From: Streptomyces sp. NBC_00223
Lineage (GTDB): Bacteria > Actinomycetota > Actinomycetes > Streptomycetales > Streptomycetaceae
Assembly: GCF_036199905.1 (NCBI RefSeq)
Contig: NZ_CP108109.1
Coordinates: 5,827,501-5,891,500 of the forward strand
Length of the DNA: 64,000 nucleotides
Direction of reading: 5' to 3'
The notes under the pieces are model-generated. The model made no database searches. It had not been told where the DNA came from and was given only the letters and a program-made list of their open reading frames with translations. Both the position numbers and the translations under genes were made by a program. Positions 26,220 through 34,561 of this stretch are shown one piece after another (within the stretch, counting starts at the first letter, position 1; every line of letters starts with the position of its first letter).

Positions 26220-27206
26220 ATGGACTTTCAGCCGGTTGAGCGTGCCTCAGAGGCGTTCCAGCAGTCACTGACCGCGGAGGAGATCGGAAAGGTCTGCCGA
26301 CGGGCCTTCGGGGGCGAGGCCATGCCGGTGTCCGCCGTCGAGCTGGGCACGGGTATGTACAACAACGTCTATCGCGTGACCCTGGCCGGGCGGGATCGGC
26401 CGGTGATCCTGCGGGTCGCGCCGGATGAGGGCCGCCAGTTCCGCAGTGAGCGCCACCTGATGCGGAACGAGTACGCGAGCCAGCCCTGGCTGGCGGTGAT
26501 CGCGCCGTTGATGCCGCAGGTGCTCGCTGCGGACTGGTCGCACGAGGTGCTCGGCCGGGACTGGATGATCCAGAGCCACCTGGACGGAATCCCCGCTCCT
26601 GAGCATCTGGGGACGTATCCACGTACGGCGTGGCCGACGTTCTTCCGGCAGATGGGAGCCATCGCCCGCTCCGTGCACGATGTGCGCGGCCCGCACTTCG
26701 GGCCTGTCAACGGCCCGGGGCACGCCACGTGGAGCGAGGCGGTGGTCGCGTCGCTGGAGGAGATCGCCGCCGACCTGGACAGTGTCGGCCTGGACTCGGC
26801 CGACCTGCGGAAGGTTGCCGCGGTGGCCGCGCACGACTGCGTCCTGCTCGACGAGGTCACTGAACCGAGACTGCTCACCGGGGACCTGTGGACCGTCAAC
26901 GCCCTGATGGGCCCGGCAGCCCCCGAACCGGTCATCACCGGAGTGCTGGACTTCGATCGCACATGGTTCGGTGACCCCGCCGCTGACTGGACCATCCGCA
27001 TGGCGATGGCCAAGGGGGACGAGCGGACCGCGTTCTGGGAGTCCTACGGTGTTCCGGAGCGCTCGCCCGCCGAGGTGTGGCGGGCGAGGGTGTATGAGGC
27101 CCGGCACCTGGGCGCGATCCGACTTGAGCGGCACCGGCTGGCCAAGGCGGACGCGGTCCGCGAGAGCTACGACGCGCTGGCCGAGGTGCTGGTCGGCCTG
27201 ACCTGA
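26220..27206 (+). CDS. Aminoglycoside phosphotransferase-fold kinase
   Basis: A 328-residue APH/choline-kinase-like protein. The nucleotide-binding N-lobe (LGTGMYNNVYRVTL, PVILRVAP) is followed by the catalytic loop TGDLWTVNAL and the metal-binding DFD in GVLDFDRTWFGDP. The catalytic loop reads T-G-D rather than the usual H-G-D of aminoglycoside kinases, so the substrate may be another small molecule. The gene stands alone; the 165 bp before it show no operator I can name. Confidence 0.82.
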   Translation: MDFQPVERASEAFQQSLTAEEIGKVCRRAFGGEAMPVSAVELGTGMYNNVYRVTLAGRDRPVILRVAPDEGRQFRSERHLMRNEYASQPWLAVIAPLMPQVLAADWSHEVLGRDWMIQSHLDGIPAPEHLGTYPRTAWPTFFRQMGAIARSVHDVRGPHFGPVNGPGHATWSEAVVASLEEIAADLDSVGLDSADLRKVAAVAAHDCVLLDEVTEPRLLTGDLWTVNALMGPAAPEPVITGVLDFDRTWFGDPAADWTIRMAMAKGDERTAFWESYGVPERSPAEVWRARVYEARHLGAIRLERHRLAKADAVRESYDALAEVLVGLT

Positions 27207-27366
27207 CCGGACCCGTTTCCCCGGACGGGCTCGACGCGGATACGGACTCGCCGGCCTCAGGCGCGCGGGCCGGTCAGGAACCGCCCGGTCGCGTACCTGC
27301 GTGCCGTGGGGCGAGCACGGCCGGATGGATGGAGACAAGCCGGCCTGAGTTGATCGAGCGAGCGGG

Positions 27367-28374
27367 TCAGGCCGGCCGTCTGACAGGAGCCTTGGCGATG
27401 TTCTGGACGGTCCGTAGCTCGGTCACGAACAGATCTTGCGTCTGGACGTAGGCACGCAAGTCGATGTCGTGCGGAAGTACGGGCGGTTCGGGCAGCAGTT
27501 GAACGCCCGCCGCGATGAGGAAGGTGCGGATCGTCGCATCGGCGCCTCGCTTCTTGCGGGGGGCCTGGTAGAGGAGGTAGGCCGCCTGGAGCCAGGCGGC
27601 CAGTGCGTCGGCGGGGGTGGCGTGCTCCACGGCGAGCAGGGTCATGGCCCGGTGGAAGATCGCGCGGTGGTCTGTCCCCGGTGTACTGGCGGCATAGATC
27701 AGGGATCCGTCGGTGGTGATGCGGGAAATGTCCCCGCCCCGTGCTGAGATCCGGGCGGCCATCTCGGCTGCGGCCTGACGGGCGGCACTACCGCGCAGGA
27801 GCCGCGTTCCTTCTGCGATACGGCCGTCGGGCAGGGCGACGCGGTTGCACACGGCGTCGACACTCGGCGACTGGGGGAACCTCGCGGCGGCGATCGCCTC
27901 GAACCTTCGCATGGTCCGGCTGGCCGGGGTCTCGGCGCCTCCCCGGTAGATGCGGGTGGCCGGATCCCACTTGGCGCCGTCCCGGAACCGGGCGTGATCC
28001 CCGATGCGGAAGAGGTTGGGGTTGTCGTCGGTGACCGGCGTTCGGAATCGTTCCGCCCAGCGGGGGCTGTACCGGCCGACGCTGTGCGGGCTGGTTGCCG
28101 CCGCCTCGTACCTCCAGTCCTCCGCTGCTTTGAACATCGTGGTGAACGCTGCGACCCGGGTGCCGGTGTCGTGGGCCGAGTGGAGAGCGATGCTCAGGGC
28201 CCGGTGCAAGGTGCGCGCCGTCCCGGCCTGCTGGTGGGCGAAAGCGCTGATGGTTCGCTGGGCTGCCGGGTCATTGGTGCGCAGGAGCAGGGCAGGAACA
28301 GGGAAGCAGGCAGCTGTGATCTCCGGAGCGGAGAGAGAACCGTGAGTCTCCGCAGGAGTGGGTGGCCCGCTCAT
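27367..28374 (-). CDS. Unrecognised protein at the end of the MSYDH minigene cluster
   Basis: A 335-residue soluble protein of no family I recognise. Its ATG overlaps the stop of the upstream ATP-grasp gene (ATGA), and it is the last gene of a minus-strand run. Visible features are an Ala-rich helical N-terminal half (SIALHSAHDTGTRVAAFTTM), a basic DGAKWDPATRIYRGG region, and a helical C-terminal block ending in RKKRGADATIRTFL. No signal peptide, membrane helix or metal motif is evident. The coupling argues that it belongs to the pathway, perhaps as a peptidase, transferase or resistance factor, but nothing in the sequence decides this. Confidence 0.75.
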   Translation of the reverse strand: MSGPPTPAETHGSLSAPEITAACFPVPALLLRTNDPAAQRTISAFAHQQAGTARTLHRALSIALHSAHDTGTRVAAFTTMFKAAEDWRYEAAATSPHSVGRYSPRWAERFRTPVTDDNPNLFRIGDHARFRDGAKWDPATRIYRGGAETPASRTMRRFEAIAAARFPQSPSVDAVCNRVALPDGRIAEGTRLLRGSAARQAAAEMAARISARGGDISRITTDGSLIYAASTPGTDHRAIFHRAMTLLAVEHATPADALAAWLQAAYLLYQAPRKKRGADATIRTFLIAAGVQLLPEPPVLPHDIDLRAYVQTQDLFVTELRTVQNIAKAPVRRPA

Positions 28375-29663
28375 CGGCCCGCCCTGGCCAAGCTGCCGGG
28401 GACCGGGTCCGGTTCGCCGTTCGGGTGCGGTTCCACTTCGACGCGGATCTGCCGCAGTTGCGCGTCGGCCCGCTCTTCCACGGCCTGGGCGTTTGAGCCG
28501 GTGACCACGAACGACCCCAGCCGATGGCCGTTGGTCCGTGCTCCGTCCACGCGGCTGCCGACGGATGTACGGAGGCTGACAAAGGGAACACCCGGTCCGA
28601 CCGGGGGAAGTCCGGTCACCGACGCCAGCCGCCCGGACCGAGGGCTGGTCAGAAACCGTACGGTGGCGTAATCGTGACGCGTAGGGGTGAGGTTGGCGGG
28701 ACGGCCCAGGGCAGTGTCGAGCAGAGCGGTCCACGGGTCGATACCCAGTGCCTGCTGGATGAGGAAGCCGATCTGGCCGGCGCCGAGGCGGGCGCCGATC
28801 TCGATGACCGTGCAGCGGGCCTCCGGGCCGACGATGACCTCGGTGTGGGAAGCGCCGTTGCGAATGCCGACCGCGGCGATCGCCTTCTCCACCCCCGCGT
28901 AGACGGCCTGTTCCGCGACCGGGGGCAGGGAGGCCGGCAGGCTGTGGCCGGTCTCCACCCGGTGCGCGCCCTTGGTGACGGTCTTTTCGGTGACACACAG
29001 ATGTGTTGTATTGCCGTCCTGTGTGAACGATTCGACGCTGTACTCCGTCCCCACGACGTATGCCTGGATCAGGATGCGCGGGTCACCCACCCTTCCGTAC
29101 ATGCCGACCGCCGCGCGGGCGGCGTCGGCGGCCGTGGCCGCGCCGTCCGCTCCGGACACCACCGTGACGCCTGCGGAGCCGGCCCCGGACAGCGGTTTGA
29201 CGACGCACGGGAAGCCGACCTGTGAGTCTGCCAGCGCGGACCGCAGCCCTGCGTCGTCGCAGACGAGGACCGTGTAGGGGGCGTCCACCCCCGCCGCCGC
29301 GAACGCCTCGGCCATGGCGGCCTTGTCCCGGGCCGCCCGCGCCCGGCCGGGGTCGTTGCCGGGCACCCTCAGCTCGGCGCAGACGCGCGCGGCGAGCTCG
29401 GTCAGGTACTCGTTGACGGTCAGCACCGCGCCGACACCGCGGCGGCGGGCGTACGCGGCGATCTCGTCGAGAGCTTGGCCGGGCCGGGCGAAGTCGGTGA
29501 CAACCCGTCCGGTCAGCAGGCCCTTCAACGCCTGCCCGTACCCCTCGTACGCGACAGCGGTGGTCGCGGCATGGACCTGGTGTCCGCGCGCGGCAGCCGC
29601 TGCGGCGATCGCGCCGGACTCGGGGCCGGCCGCGTCCAGCAGCAGGACGCCGGGAGCGGTCAC
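28371..29663 (-). CDS. ATP-grasp ligase, CarB/D-Ala-ligase-like
   Basis: A 430-residue ATP-grasp protein. The N-terminal Rossmann-like region (VLLLDAAGPESGAIAAAAA) is followed by the ATP-grasp fold with GFPCVVKPLSGAGSAGVTVV for ATP binding and TVIEIGARLGAGQIG for metal binding. Such enzymes activate a carboxylate as acyl-phosphate and join it to an amine, often an amino acid. GTG 29663 overlaps the amidinotransferase stop and its own stop overlaps the next ATG. It is a different ATP-grasp subtype from the gene at 31818-33224, so two separate ligation steps are likely in the pathway. Confidence 0.85.
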   Translation of the reverse strand: MTAPGVLLLDAAGPESGAIAAAAAARGHQVHAATTAVAYEGYGQALKGLLTGRVVTDFARPGQALDEIAAYARRRGVGAVLTVNEYLTELAARVCAELRVPGNDPGRARAARDKAAMAEAFAAAGVDAPYTVLVCDDAGLRSALADSQVGFPCVVKPLSGAGSAGVTVVSGADGAATAADAARAAVGMYGRVGDPRILIQAYVVGTEYSVESFTQDGNTTHLCVTEKTVTKGAHRVETGHSLPASLPPVAEQAVYAGVEKAIAAVGIRNGASHTEVIVGPEARCTVIEIGARLGAGQIGFLIQQALGIDPWTALLDTALGRPANLTPTRHDYATVRFLTSPRSGRLASVTGLPPVGPGVPFVSLRTSVGSRVDGARTNGHRLGSFVVTGSNAQAVEERADAQLRQIRVEVEPHPNGEPDPVPGSLARAGR

Positions 29664-30808
29664 AGGTAGTCCTCGAAGCCGCCGGTGCGGTGCGTGTCCA
29701 GGGTGAAGCAGTGGAATCCGCCCCCGAACAGGCGCCGGTGCCGGTGCCGTACGGGCACCACCGTGAAGTGCTCCGCCTCCAGCACCTTGATCAGGCCGGC
29801 GCACTCCTCGTTGACGAGCACCGTGTGCTCGTCGACCGACAGTACGTTGAGGTCGATGTAGGGGCTGGTGAGGATCAGGTCCTCGTAGTCGTCGTAGACC
29901 GGGAACGCTCCCGCGTCCGGCTCCGGGGGCACGATGTAGCGCCACGAGCGCAGCGGTTCGGGCATCAGGTCCCGGATGCCGTCGTGCCGGGCCAGGAACA
30001 CCCCCGGCTTCAGGGCGAGGACCATGCTGTCGATGTGGTTGTCCGCCATCCGCCACACCCGGTGGACGCGGTACCTGTCGCCCAGGTGCCGCTGAAGCCA
30101 TTCCGCGCCCCGGGTGTGGTTGTCCTGCGCGACATTGACGACCAGGTCGCGGCCCAGCCGCAGGACCTGCGCGCCGTCGAGCATCATCTCCACGCCGACG
30201 TCGTACGGGCCCGGCCGCGGGTCCTCGATGGCCTCGGTCGGCCCGCCCAGGGTGGTTGCGGCGTCCCGCGCGTACGACAGGTCGAATGACGCGTCGGTGA
30301 GGGTGGGGCGGGGCATCGTCGTCCACCGCGCACCGCACTCCCAGTAGCCGGTGAAGACGGGGGCGAGCAGGCGGGTCTCCAGGTAGCGGGACCGGACCGC
30401 GGGCGGCGTCTCGATGATCTCGTCCCCGAGGATCAGGGTGTTGTCGCGGATGTTCAGCGCCGGGGTCGGGGCGGCCTGCCAGCCCAGGCCCGCGATGGGC
30501 GCCGCGTCCGCAGGCAGGGGCAGCGGCCGGTGCACGACCGCGCCGAGCCCGGCGAGGGTGACGGCCAGGCCCTCGACGTCCTCGTGCAGTTCTTCGGCGT
30601 AGCGCTGCCTGATGGCCCAGTTCTGCCCGCGGGTGCCGTGCCCGGCCTGCGTAAGTCGGGGGTAGGCCCAGTCAGAGCGGAAGCCCGTCAGGTTCTGGTG
30701 GTGGAACAACTCGAAGCTGACATCGCGGTCGTGTCCCACGTAGTTGGCGGCGGACCCGACGATGACCTCCCGGAGCGGGGTGAAGTCGTCGTGGCAGTTC
30801 AGGCGCAT
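29660..30808 (-). CDS. Amidinotransferase (arginine:glycine / inosamine amidinotransferase family)
   Basis: A 382-residue guanidino-group-modifying enzyme. The C-terminal motif GGGFHCFTLDTHR holds the catalytic Cys at about residue 367, as in glycine amidinotransferase and StrB1. NHIDSMVLALKPG carries the catalytic His and Asp. It should move the amidino group of arginine to an amine, making a guanidino compound. Neighbours encode peptide ligases and RiPP tailoring enzymes, so the acceptor may be an amino acid later ligated to the peptide or the peptide N-terminus itself. ATG 30808 has an upstream GAGAGGAA. Confidence 0.9.
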   Translation of the reverse strand: MRLNCHDDFTPLREVIVGSAANYVGHDRDVSFELFHHQNLTGFRSDWAYPRLTQAGHGTRGQNWAIRQRYAEELHEDVEGLAVTLAGLGAVVHRPLPLPADAAPIAGLGWQAAPTPALNIRDNTLILGDEIIETPPAVRSRYLETRLLAPVFTGYWECGARWTTMPRPTLTDASFDLSYARDAATTLGGPTEAIEDPRPGPYDVGVEMMLDGAQVLRLGRDLVVNVAQDNHTRGAEWLQRHLGDRYRVHRVWRMADNHIDSMVLALKPGVFLARHDGIRDLMPEPLRSWRYIVPPEPDAGAFPVYDDYEDLILTSPYIDLNVLSVDEHTVLVNEECAGLIKVLEAEHFTVVPVRHRHRRLFGGGFHCFTLDTHRTGGFEDYL

Positions 30809-30839
30809 GAGCGGTTCCTCTCAGGGCTGTGGGGCGGGG

Positions 30840-31802
30840 TCAGGCGGTGCGGGGTGCGGCGGTCACATGCCGGTCGGCGGTCGCCCGGCCGCGGCGGGAG
30901 CGCAGGATCAGGCCGCCGTCGCTGTCCGGCTGGAGGGTTCGCTGCTCGCTCCAGCCGGAGAACCGGAACTCACCCCCGCCGGCCGGGACGAGCGCGAAGG
31001 TCCGCCCGGCGGTGGTCAGGGCCAGGACACTGTCGGGGCCGTGGCCGATGCGGGCGGGGATGAGGGAGCCGTCCAGCGGGGCGGCCGCGTCGAAGTCCGC
31101 GAATCCGGACGGCAGCAGCCCCTCGTACGGCAGCCCGGTGGGCCAGGCGGGGGCATCGGCCCGATTGGTGTGGTTGATCAGGACCTCGCCGTGGGTGAGG
31201 AGTTCCTGCCAGGAGGCCGGGAACCAGGCCGCGAGGCCGGCGGTGAGCAGGGCGTCGATGACGATATGGACGCGGGTCACCGTCTGGCTGGTGTTGCGTA
31301 CCAGGTGCTCGCGGGAGAAGTCGCCGTACCAGAAGGTGCCCGGCTGCCAGCAGTGTTCGACGCCGTCCAGGACGAGTACGGCGGCCGGGTCGGTGACGAC
31401 GGGGATGTGCAGGCGCACGATGCCCCGGTCCAGGCGGTACTTGGGGTCGCGGTGCGGGTCCGAGACGGCGCCGCGCCCCAGCGCCATCAGCCGCACCGCG
31501 TTCAGCGGGGCCGGGATCGAGTCCAGGATCTGCGCGAGGTAGGGCAGATCGCCGAGCCAGTGCGTGGCCGCGAACGGCTGAGGGCCGGGGCCGCCGGGGT
31601 CGGTGCGCTCCGGGTCGCCGCCGAGGCTGCGCAGGGGCAGGACCCGCCAGTCGATCGCGGCGGGGGTGCCGACCTGTCCGCCGTAGATGTGGGTGCGCTG
31701 CGCGTTCCAGGTGTGGCCGGTGACGGCCGTGAGTTCGGCGGCGAGCCGGCCGGCGTCGAAGACGGGGGAGAGACGGGCGGCCTCGGCAGGGGAGGTGGTC
31801 AT
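30840..31802 (-). CDS. Aspartyl/asparaginyl beta-hydroxylase domain oxygenase
   Basis: A 320-residue non-haem Fe(II)/2-oxoglutarate oxygenase of the AspH type. The iron-binding and cofactor segments are visible: SDPHRDPKYRLDRGIVRLHIPVVT, then GTFWYGDFSREHLVRN. The RLHIPVVT strand is a hallmark of this family, whose members hydroxylate Asp, Asn or Pro. The predicted precursor pentapeptide MSYDH contains one Asp between the crosslinkable Tyr and His, making Asp hydroxylation a natural hypothesis. The C-terminal 120 residues are an extra domain I do not recognise. Confidence 0.85.
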   Translation of the reverse strand: MTTSPAEAARLSPVFDAGRLAAELTAVTGHTWNAQRTHIYGGQVGTPAAIDWRVLPLRSLGGDPERTDPGGPGPQPFAATHWLGDLPYLAQILDSIPAPLNAVRLMALGRGAVSDPHRDPKYRLDRGIVRLHIPVVTDPAAVLVLDGVEHCWQPGTFWYGDFSREHLVRNTSQTVTRVHIVIDALLTAGLAAWFPASWQELLTHGEVLINHTNRADAPAWPTGLPYEGLLPSGFADFDAAAPLDGSLIPARIGHGPDSVLALTTAGRTFALVPAGGGEFRFSGWSEQRTLQPDSDGGLILRSRRGRATADRHVTAAPRTA

Positions 31803-31817
31803 GGATGTGGCTCCCTG

Positions 31818-33224
31818 TCAGGAGGAGAAGGACACGGCGCCGGTGCCGATGTGCCGGCTGGCGTCGTAGGTGCCGGCCGGTACGCTCGCGAACCGCGCGT
31901 CGAGCCGGTCGAACACCGCGGCGTGGCCCTCGGCGGGGTCGTAGGCGACGCAGAACACGAACTGCACCGGCTCGCCCGGCGCGAGGGGGATGGCGGGCAT
32001 CGACACGATCACCCCGGTACGGGTGGCCGGGTCGTAGGCCAGGCCGAGCTCGTCGAGCGCGGCCAGGAACGTTCCGAAGTCGGGCACCGCCCAGGTGGGC
32101 GGGACGTGGTACTCGCACACCTGCCGGGCCGGGACGGCGGTGACGTCGACGATGCCGTGGGCGATCGGCCGGTAGATGTGCAGGCTGCCGGAGACCTGGG
32201 CGTTGACCTCGGTGAACACCACGGATCCGTCGGGCAGGACCAGGGCGTCCGCGCTGAGGTGTCCGCGGTAGCCGAACGCCCGGTACGCCTCGGCCAGCCG
32301 GGCGCCGCCGTCCAGCAACGCCGCCCGTACCTGCTCGGTGACTCCGTTCAGCGGCACGACCTGGTGGCTCAGGCGCCGCCCGACGTAGAACAGGCGGCCC
32401 GTCTCGGTGGGCCGGGTGCCCGCGTCTGCGGCGTAGTGCTCGGAGCACACCGCATCGGCGCCGGGCGCGAACTCCTCGACGACGACAGGCCACCGGCCCT
32501 CGCCGCTCGCCCACGGCCACCGCTGATCCCAGTACGCGGCGATGCCGTCCGGGCCCGGGGCCAGATGGTGCAGGTGCCGGGCCCCGACGTGGTCGACGGC
32601 CGTGCTCGGCTCGCGTACGAGCAACTGGTTGCCGACGCCGGCCCCGTTGTGAGCCTGCTTGACCACGACGGCCCCGCACGGGGAGTGCTCCAGCAGTGCG
32701 CCGGTCGCCTCCACCGCTTCGGCGCGGCTGCGGCAGACCCGGCCCGGCAGGACCGGCACCCCGGCCGCCGCGGCCAGTGCCCGGAAGTTCGCCTTGCTGT
32801 TGCCGATCTCCCCGCCGCCCTGCACGAAGAAGGCCGCCCCTGGGAAGCGGTCGGCCACGCCCAGGGCGTCGGCGAGCCGCGCCACGGCGGCAGACGGCCA
32901 CAGCGCGAACACCTCGCTCACCGCGCCGGCCCCGGCCGGACCGAGCGCGGCGCGTACCCGGTCCACGAACGCCGGGGTGGTCAGGGAGGCGGGATCGAGC
33001 AACCGGTCGCCCCACACTCCGGCCGGGGTCGCCAGCACGGTCAGCTCCTCGCGCGGCACGCCGGTGTGGGCCAGGGCGTATCCGGTGAACGCCGTGTCCG
33101 GCTCGCAGCACAAGATGATCAGGTCACCGGGGCGGGCGAACCACAGCAGGCGCTGCGTCCAGGCCCGCATGTCGCCGCGTTCGCGGATCGAGGGGTCGAT
33201 GTGGTTGCCGATGAGGATGCGCAC
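31818..33224 (-). CDS. PGM1-like ATP-grasp peptide ligase
   Basis: A 468-residue ligase with a pre-ATP-grasp N-terminal domain (MRILIGNHIDPSIRERGD, GDLIILCCEPDTAFTGYAL), the ATP-grasp core (AVVVKQAHNGAGVGNQ and the metal motif VVFTEVNAQVSGS) and a PGM1-like C-terminal region. PGM1 in pheganomycin biosynthesis joins a guanidino amino acid to the N-terminus of a ribosomal peptide. An amidinotransferase gene two positions downstream strengthens that parallel. The type III PKS and other genes for the pheganomycin amino acid are absent, so the ligated unit must be different. Confidence 0.87.
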   Translation of the reverse strand: MRILIGNHIDPSIRERGDMRAWTQRLLWFARPGDLIILCCEPDTAFTGYALAHTGVPREELTVLATPAGVWGDRLLDPASLTTPAFVDRVRAALGPAGAGAVSEVFALWPSAAVARLADALGVADRFPGAAFFVQGGGEIGNSKANFRALAAAAGVPVLPGRVCRSRAEAVEATGALLEHSPCGAVVVKQAHNGAGVGNQLLVREPSTAVDHVGARHLHHLAPGPDGIAAYWDQRWPWASGEGRWPVVVEEFAPGADAVCSEHYAADAGTRPTETGRLFYVGRRLSHQVVPLNGVTEQVRAALLDGGARLAEAYRAFGYRGHLSADALVLPDGSVVFTEVNAQVSGSLHIYRPIAHGIVDVTAVPARQVCEYHVPPTWAVPDFGTFLAALDELGLAYDPATRTGVIVSMPAIPLAPGEPVQFVFCVAYDPAEGHAAVFDRLDARFASVPAGTYDASRHIGTGAVSFSS

Positions 33225-33303
33225 AGGGGACTCCTGAAGACGTGGTCGGAAACCCCGCGGGCGCGGTGAGCGGCGCCCGGGGGCAGGCGGGGAGGGGGCG
33301 GGG

Positions 33304-34464
33304 TCAGGGGAGGAGGGCGGGCAGTGTCTCGAAGGCCCGCATGGTCGCGGTGCGGCGCCTCACGCTGTCGCCGGCCGCGGCCAGGCGGGTCGGGTGGTCG
33401 TTCAGGGCCGCGATCAGGGCGCGCAGCCCGGCCTGGGCGACCGTCGACCCGATGCAGGAGTGCGGCCCCCACCCGTAGCCGAGGTGGCGGTTCGGGGTGC
33501 GGTCCAGCACCAGCTCGTCCGCCCGCGTGAAGGCGGCCGGGTCGCGGTTGGCCGCCGCGAACAAGGCGACGACCTTCTGCCCGGGGGCGATGTCGACGCG
33601 GCCGATCCGGCAGGAACGCACCGCAACGCGGGTGGTGCCCTGCACCGGCCCGTCGAAGCGCACCAGTTCATCCACTCCCGTGGCCAGCAGTGCCGGGTCC
33701 CGCAACTGTTCGAGGGCTCCCGGGCGGGTGAGGAGGGTGTACACGGCGTTGCCGGCGGCGGCCGCCATCGTGCTGTAGCCGCCCTGGAACATCACCCTGG
33801 CGGTGTTCGTCACGTACAGTCGGCTCAGCGCGTCGGGCACCGCGGCCTGCCGCACCCGGGCCAGCAGGCCGGGCCGGGCCGAGGCCGCGAACCAGGAGTC
33901 GACCAGGTCGCTCAGCCGTCGGCGGGCCACGCGGCCCGGCTCGACGAGCGCCGGGTTCAGACCGCCGTCCATACTCCTCATGATCGCGTCCGACACCGCG
34001 GCGAACTCCCCGTACGGAGGGGGCTCGACACCCAGCACACCGGACACGACCGCCACGGACAGCGGTACCGCGATCTCGGCCACCACATCGAACGGGCCCC
34101 CGCCGGCCAGTTGGTCGAGCCGCTCGCGCACCAGGGCGCGGGCACGGTCCTCGACCCCGGTCAGGTCCTGGGCGCGCAGCGCGGTCATGAACAAGGAGCG
34201 CACCGCGTTCTGCTGCGGCGGGTCGAGCGTCTGCACGCTCAATGACGGCTCGGGCACCGTGCCCCCGGTGCGGCGCGGGTCGCGGGCGAATGTCCCGTGG
34301 TCGCGCAGCACCCGCATGCTGTCCGCGTACCGGGCCAGTACCCACGACTTCATGCCCGCGTGCCAGAACACCGGCTCACGCTCGCGCAGTTCGGCCAGCA
34401 CCGGGTACGGGTCGCGTAGGATCTCCGGGTCCAGGGGGTCGTAACGGTCAGTCACAGACGGCAT
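33304..34464 (-). CDS. Cytochrome P450, probable Tyr-His crosslinking enzyme
   Basis: A 386-residue soluble P450. The haem ligand is Cys337 in YGWGPHSCIG, and an E-x-x-R pair is present in GVDELVRF. The I-helix reads FQGGYSTM, lacking the acidic residue of the usual A-G-x-D/E-T motif, which fits a radical-coupling rather than a hydroxylating P450. ATG 34464 with upstream GGAAAGGA is preferred to the longer frame from 34500. The gene starts 66 bp after the MSYDH minigene, the same arrangement as bytA-bytO in biarylitide clusters, where the P450 links Tyr and His side chains. Confidence 0.87.
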   Translation of the reverse strand: MPSVTDRYDPLDPEILRDPYPVLAELREREPVFWHAGMKSWVLARYADSMRVLRDHGTFARDPRRTGGTVPEPSLSVQTLDPPQQNAVRSLFMTALRAQDLTGVEDRARALVRERLDQLAGGGPFDVVAEIAVPLSVAVVSGVLGVEPPPYGEFAAVSDAIMRSMDGGLNPALVEPGRVARRRLSDLVDSWFAASARPGLLARVRQAAVPDALSRLYVTNTARVMFQGGYSTMAAAAGNAVYTLLTRPGALEQLRDPALLATGVDELVRFDGPVQGTTRVAVRSCRIGRVDIAPGQKVVALFAAANRDPAAFTRADELVLDRTPNRHLGYGWGPHSCIGSTVAQAGLRALIAALNDHPTRLAAAGDSVRRRTATMRAFETLPALLP

Positions 34465-34530
34465 CGCGGGTCCTTTCCGGAGCGGGAGGGGCGGGCCCAC
34501 CTCAGCGGGCCCGCCCCGGGTACCTCGGGC

Positions 34531-34548
34531 TCAGTGGTCGTACGACAT
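34531..34548 (-). CDS. Minimal RiPP precursor minigene encoding MSYDH (biarylitide-like)
   Basis: An 18-bp reading frame, ATG TCG TAC GAC CAC TGA on the minus strand, encodes Met-Ser-Tyr-Asp-His. It matches the MxYxH pattern of biarylitide precursors, which are also encoded by 18-bp genes followed by a P450 gene. The strong Shine-Dalgarno GGGAGGGG (34561-34554) is spaced five bases from the ATG. A P450 gene starts 66 bp downstream. The predicted core is Tyr-Asp-His after loss of Met-Ser. Asp at the middle position is noteworthy because an Asp-hydroxylase homologue lies in the same run. Function rests on motif, spacing and context; expression is not shown. Confidence 0.85.
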   Translation of the reverse strand: MSYDH

Positions 34549-34553
34549 GGCAG

Positions 34554-34561
34554 CCCCTCCC
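34554..34561 (-). promoter_or_regulatory. Ribosome-binding site of the MSYDH minigene
   Basis: GGGAGGGG on the minus strand, with CTGCC between it and the ATG at 34548. This is among the stronger Shine-Dalgarno sites in the window and serves only the five-codon frame, which is the main evidence that the frame is translated. Confidence 0.75.

Noticed and set aside
30970..33111. 713-residue Arg/Gly-rich minus-strand frame across the oxygenase and ligase genes
   Set aside because: It is the +1 shadow of two well-defined genes and reads as low-complexity Arg/Gly/Pro sequence.
27367..34548. A pheganomycin or resorcinomycin cluster
   Set aside because: The PGM1-like ligase and amidinotransferase fit, but no type III polyketide synthase or dihydroxyphenylglycine-forming genes are present, and a biarylitide-type precursor and P450 are.
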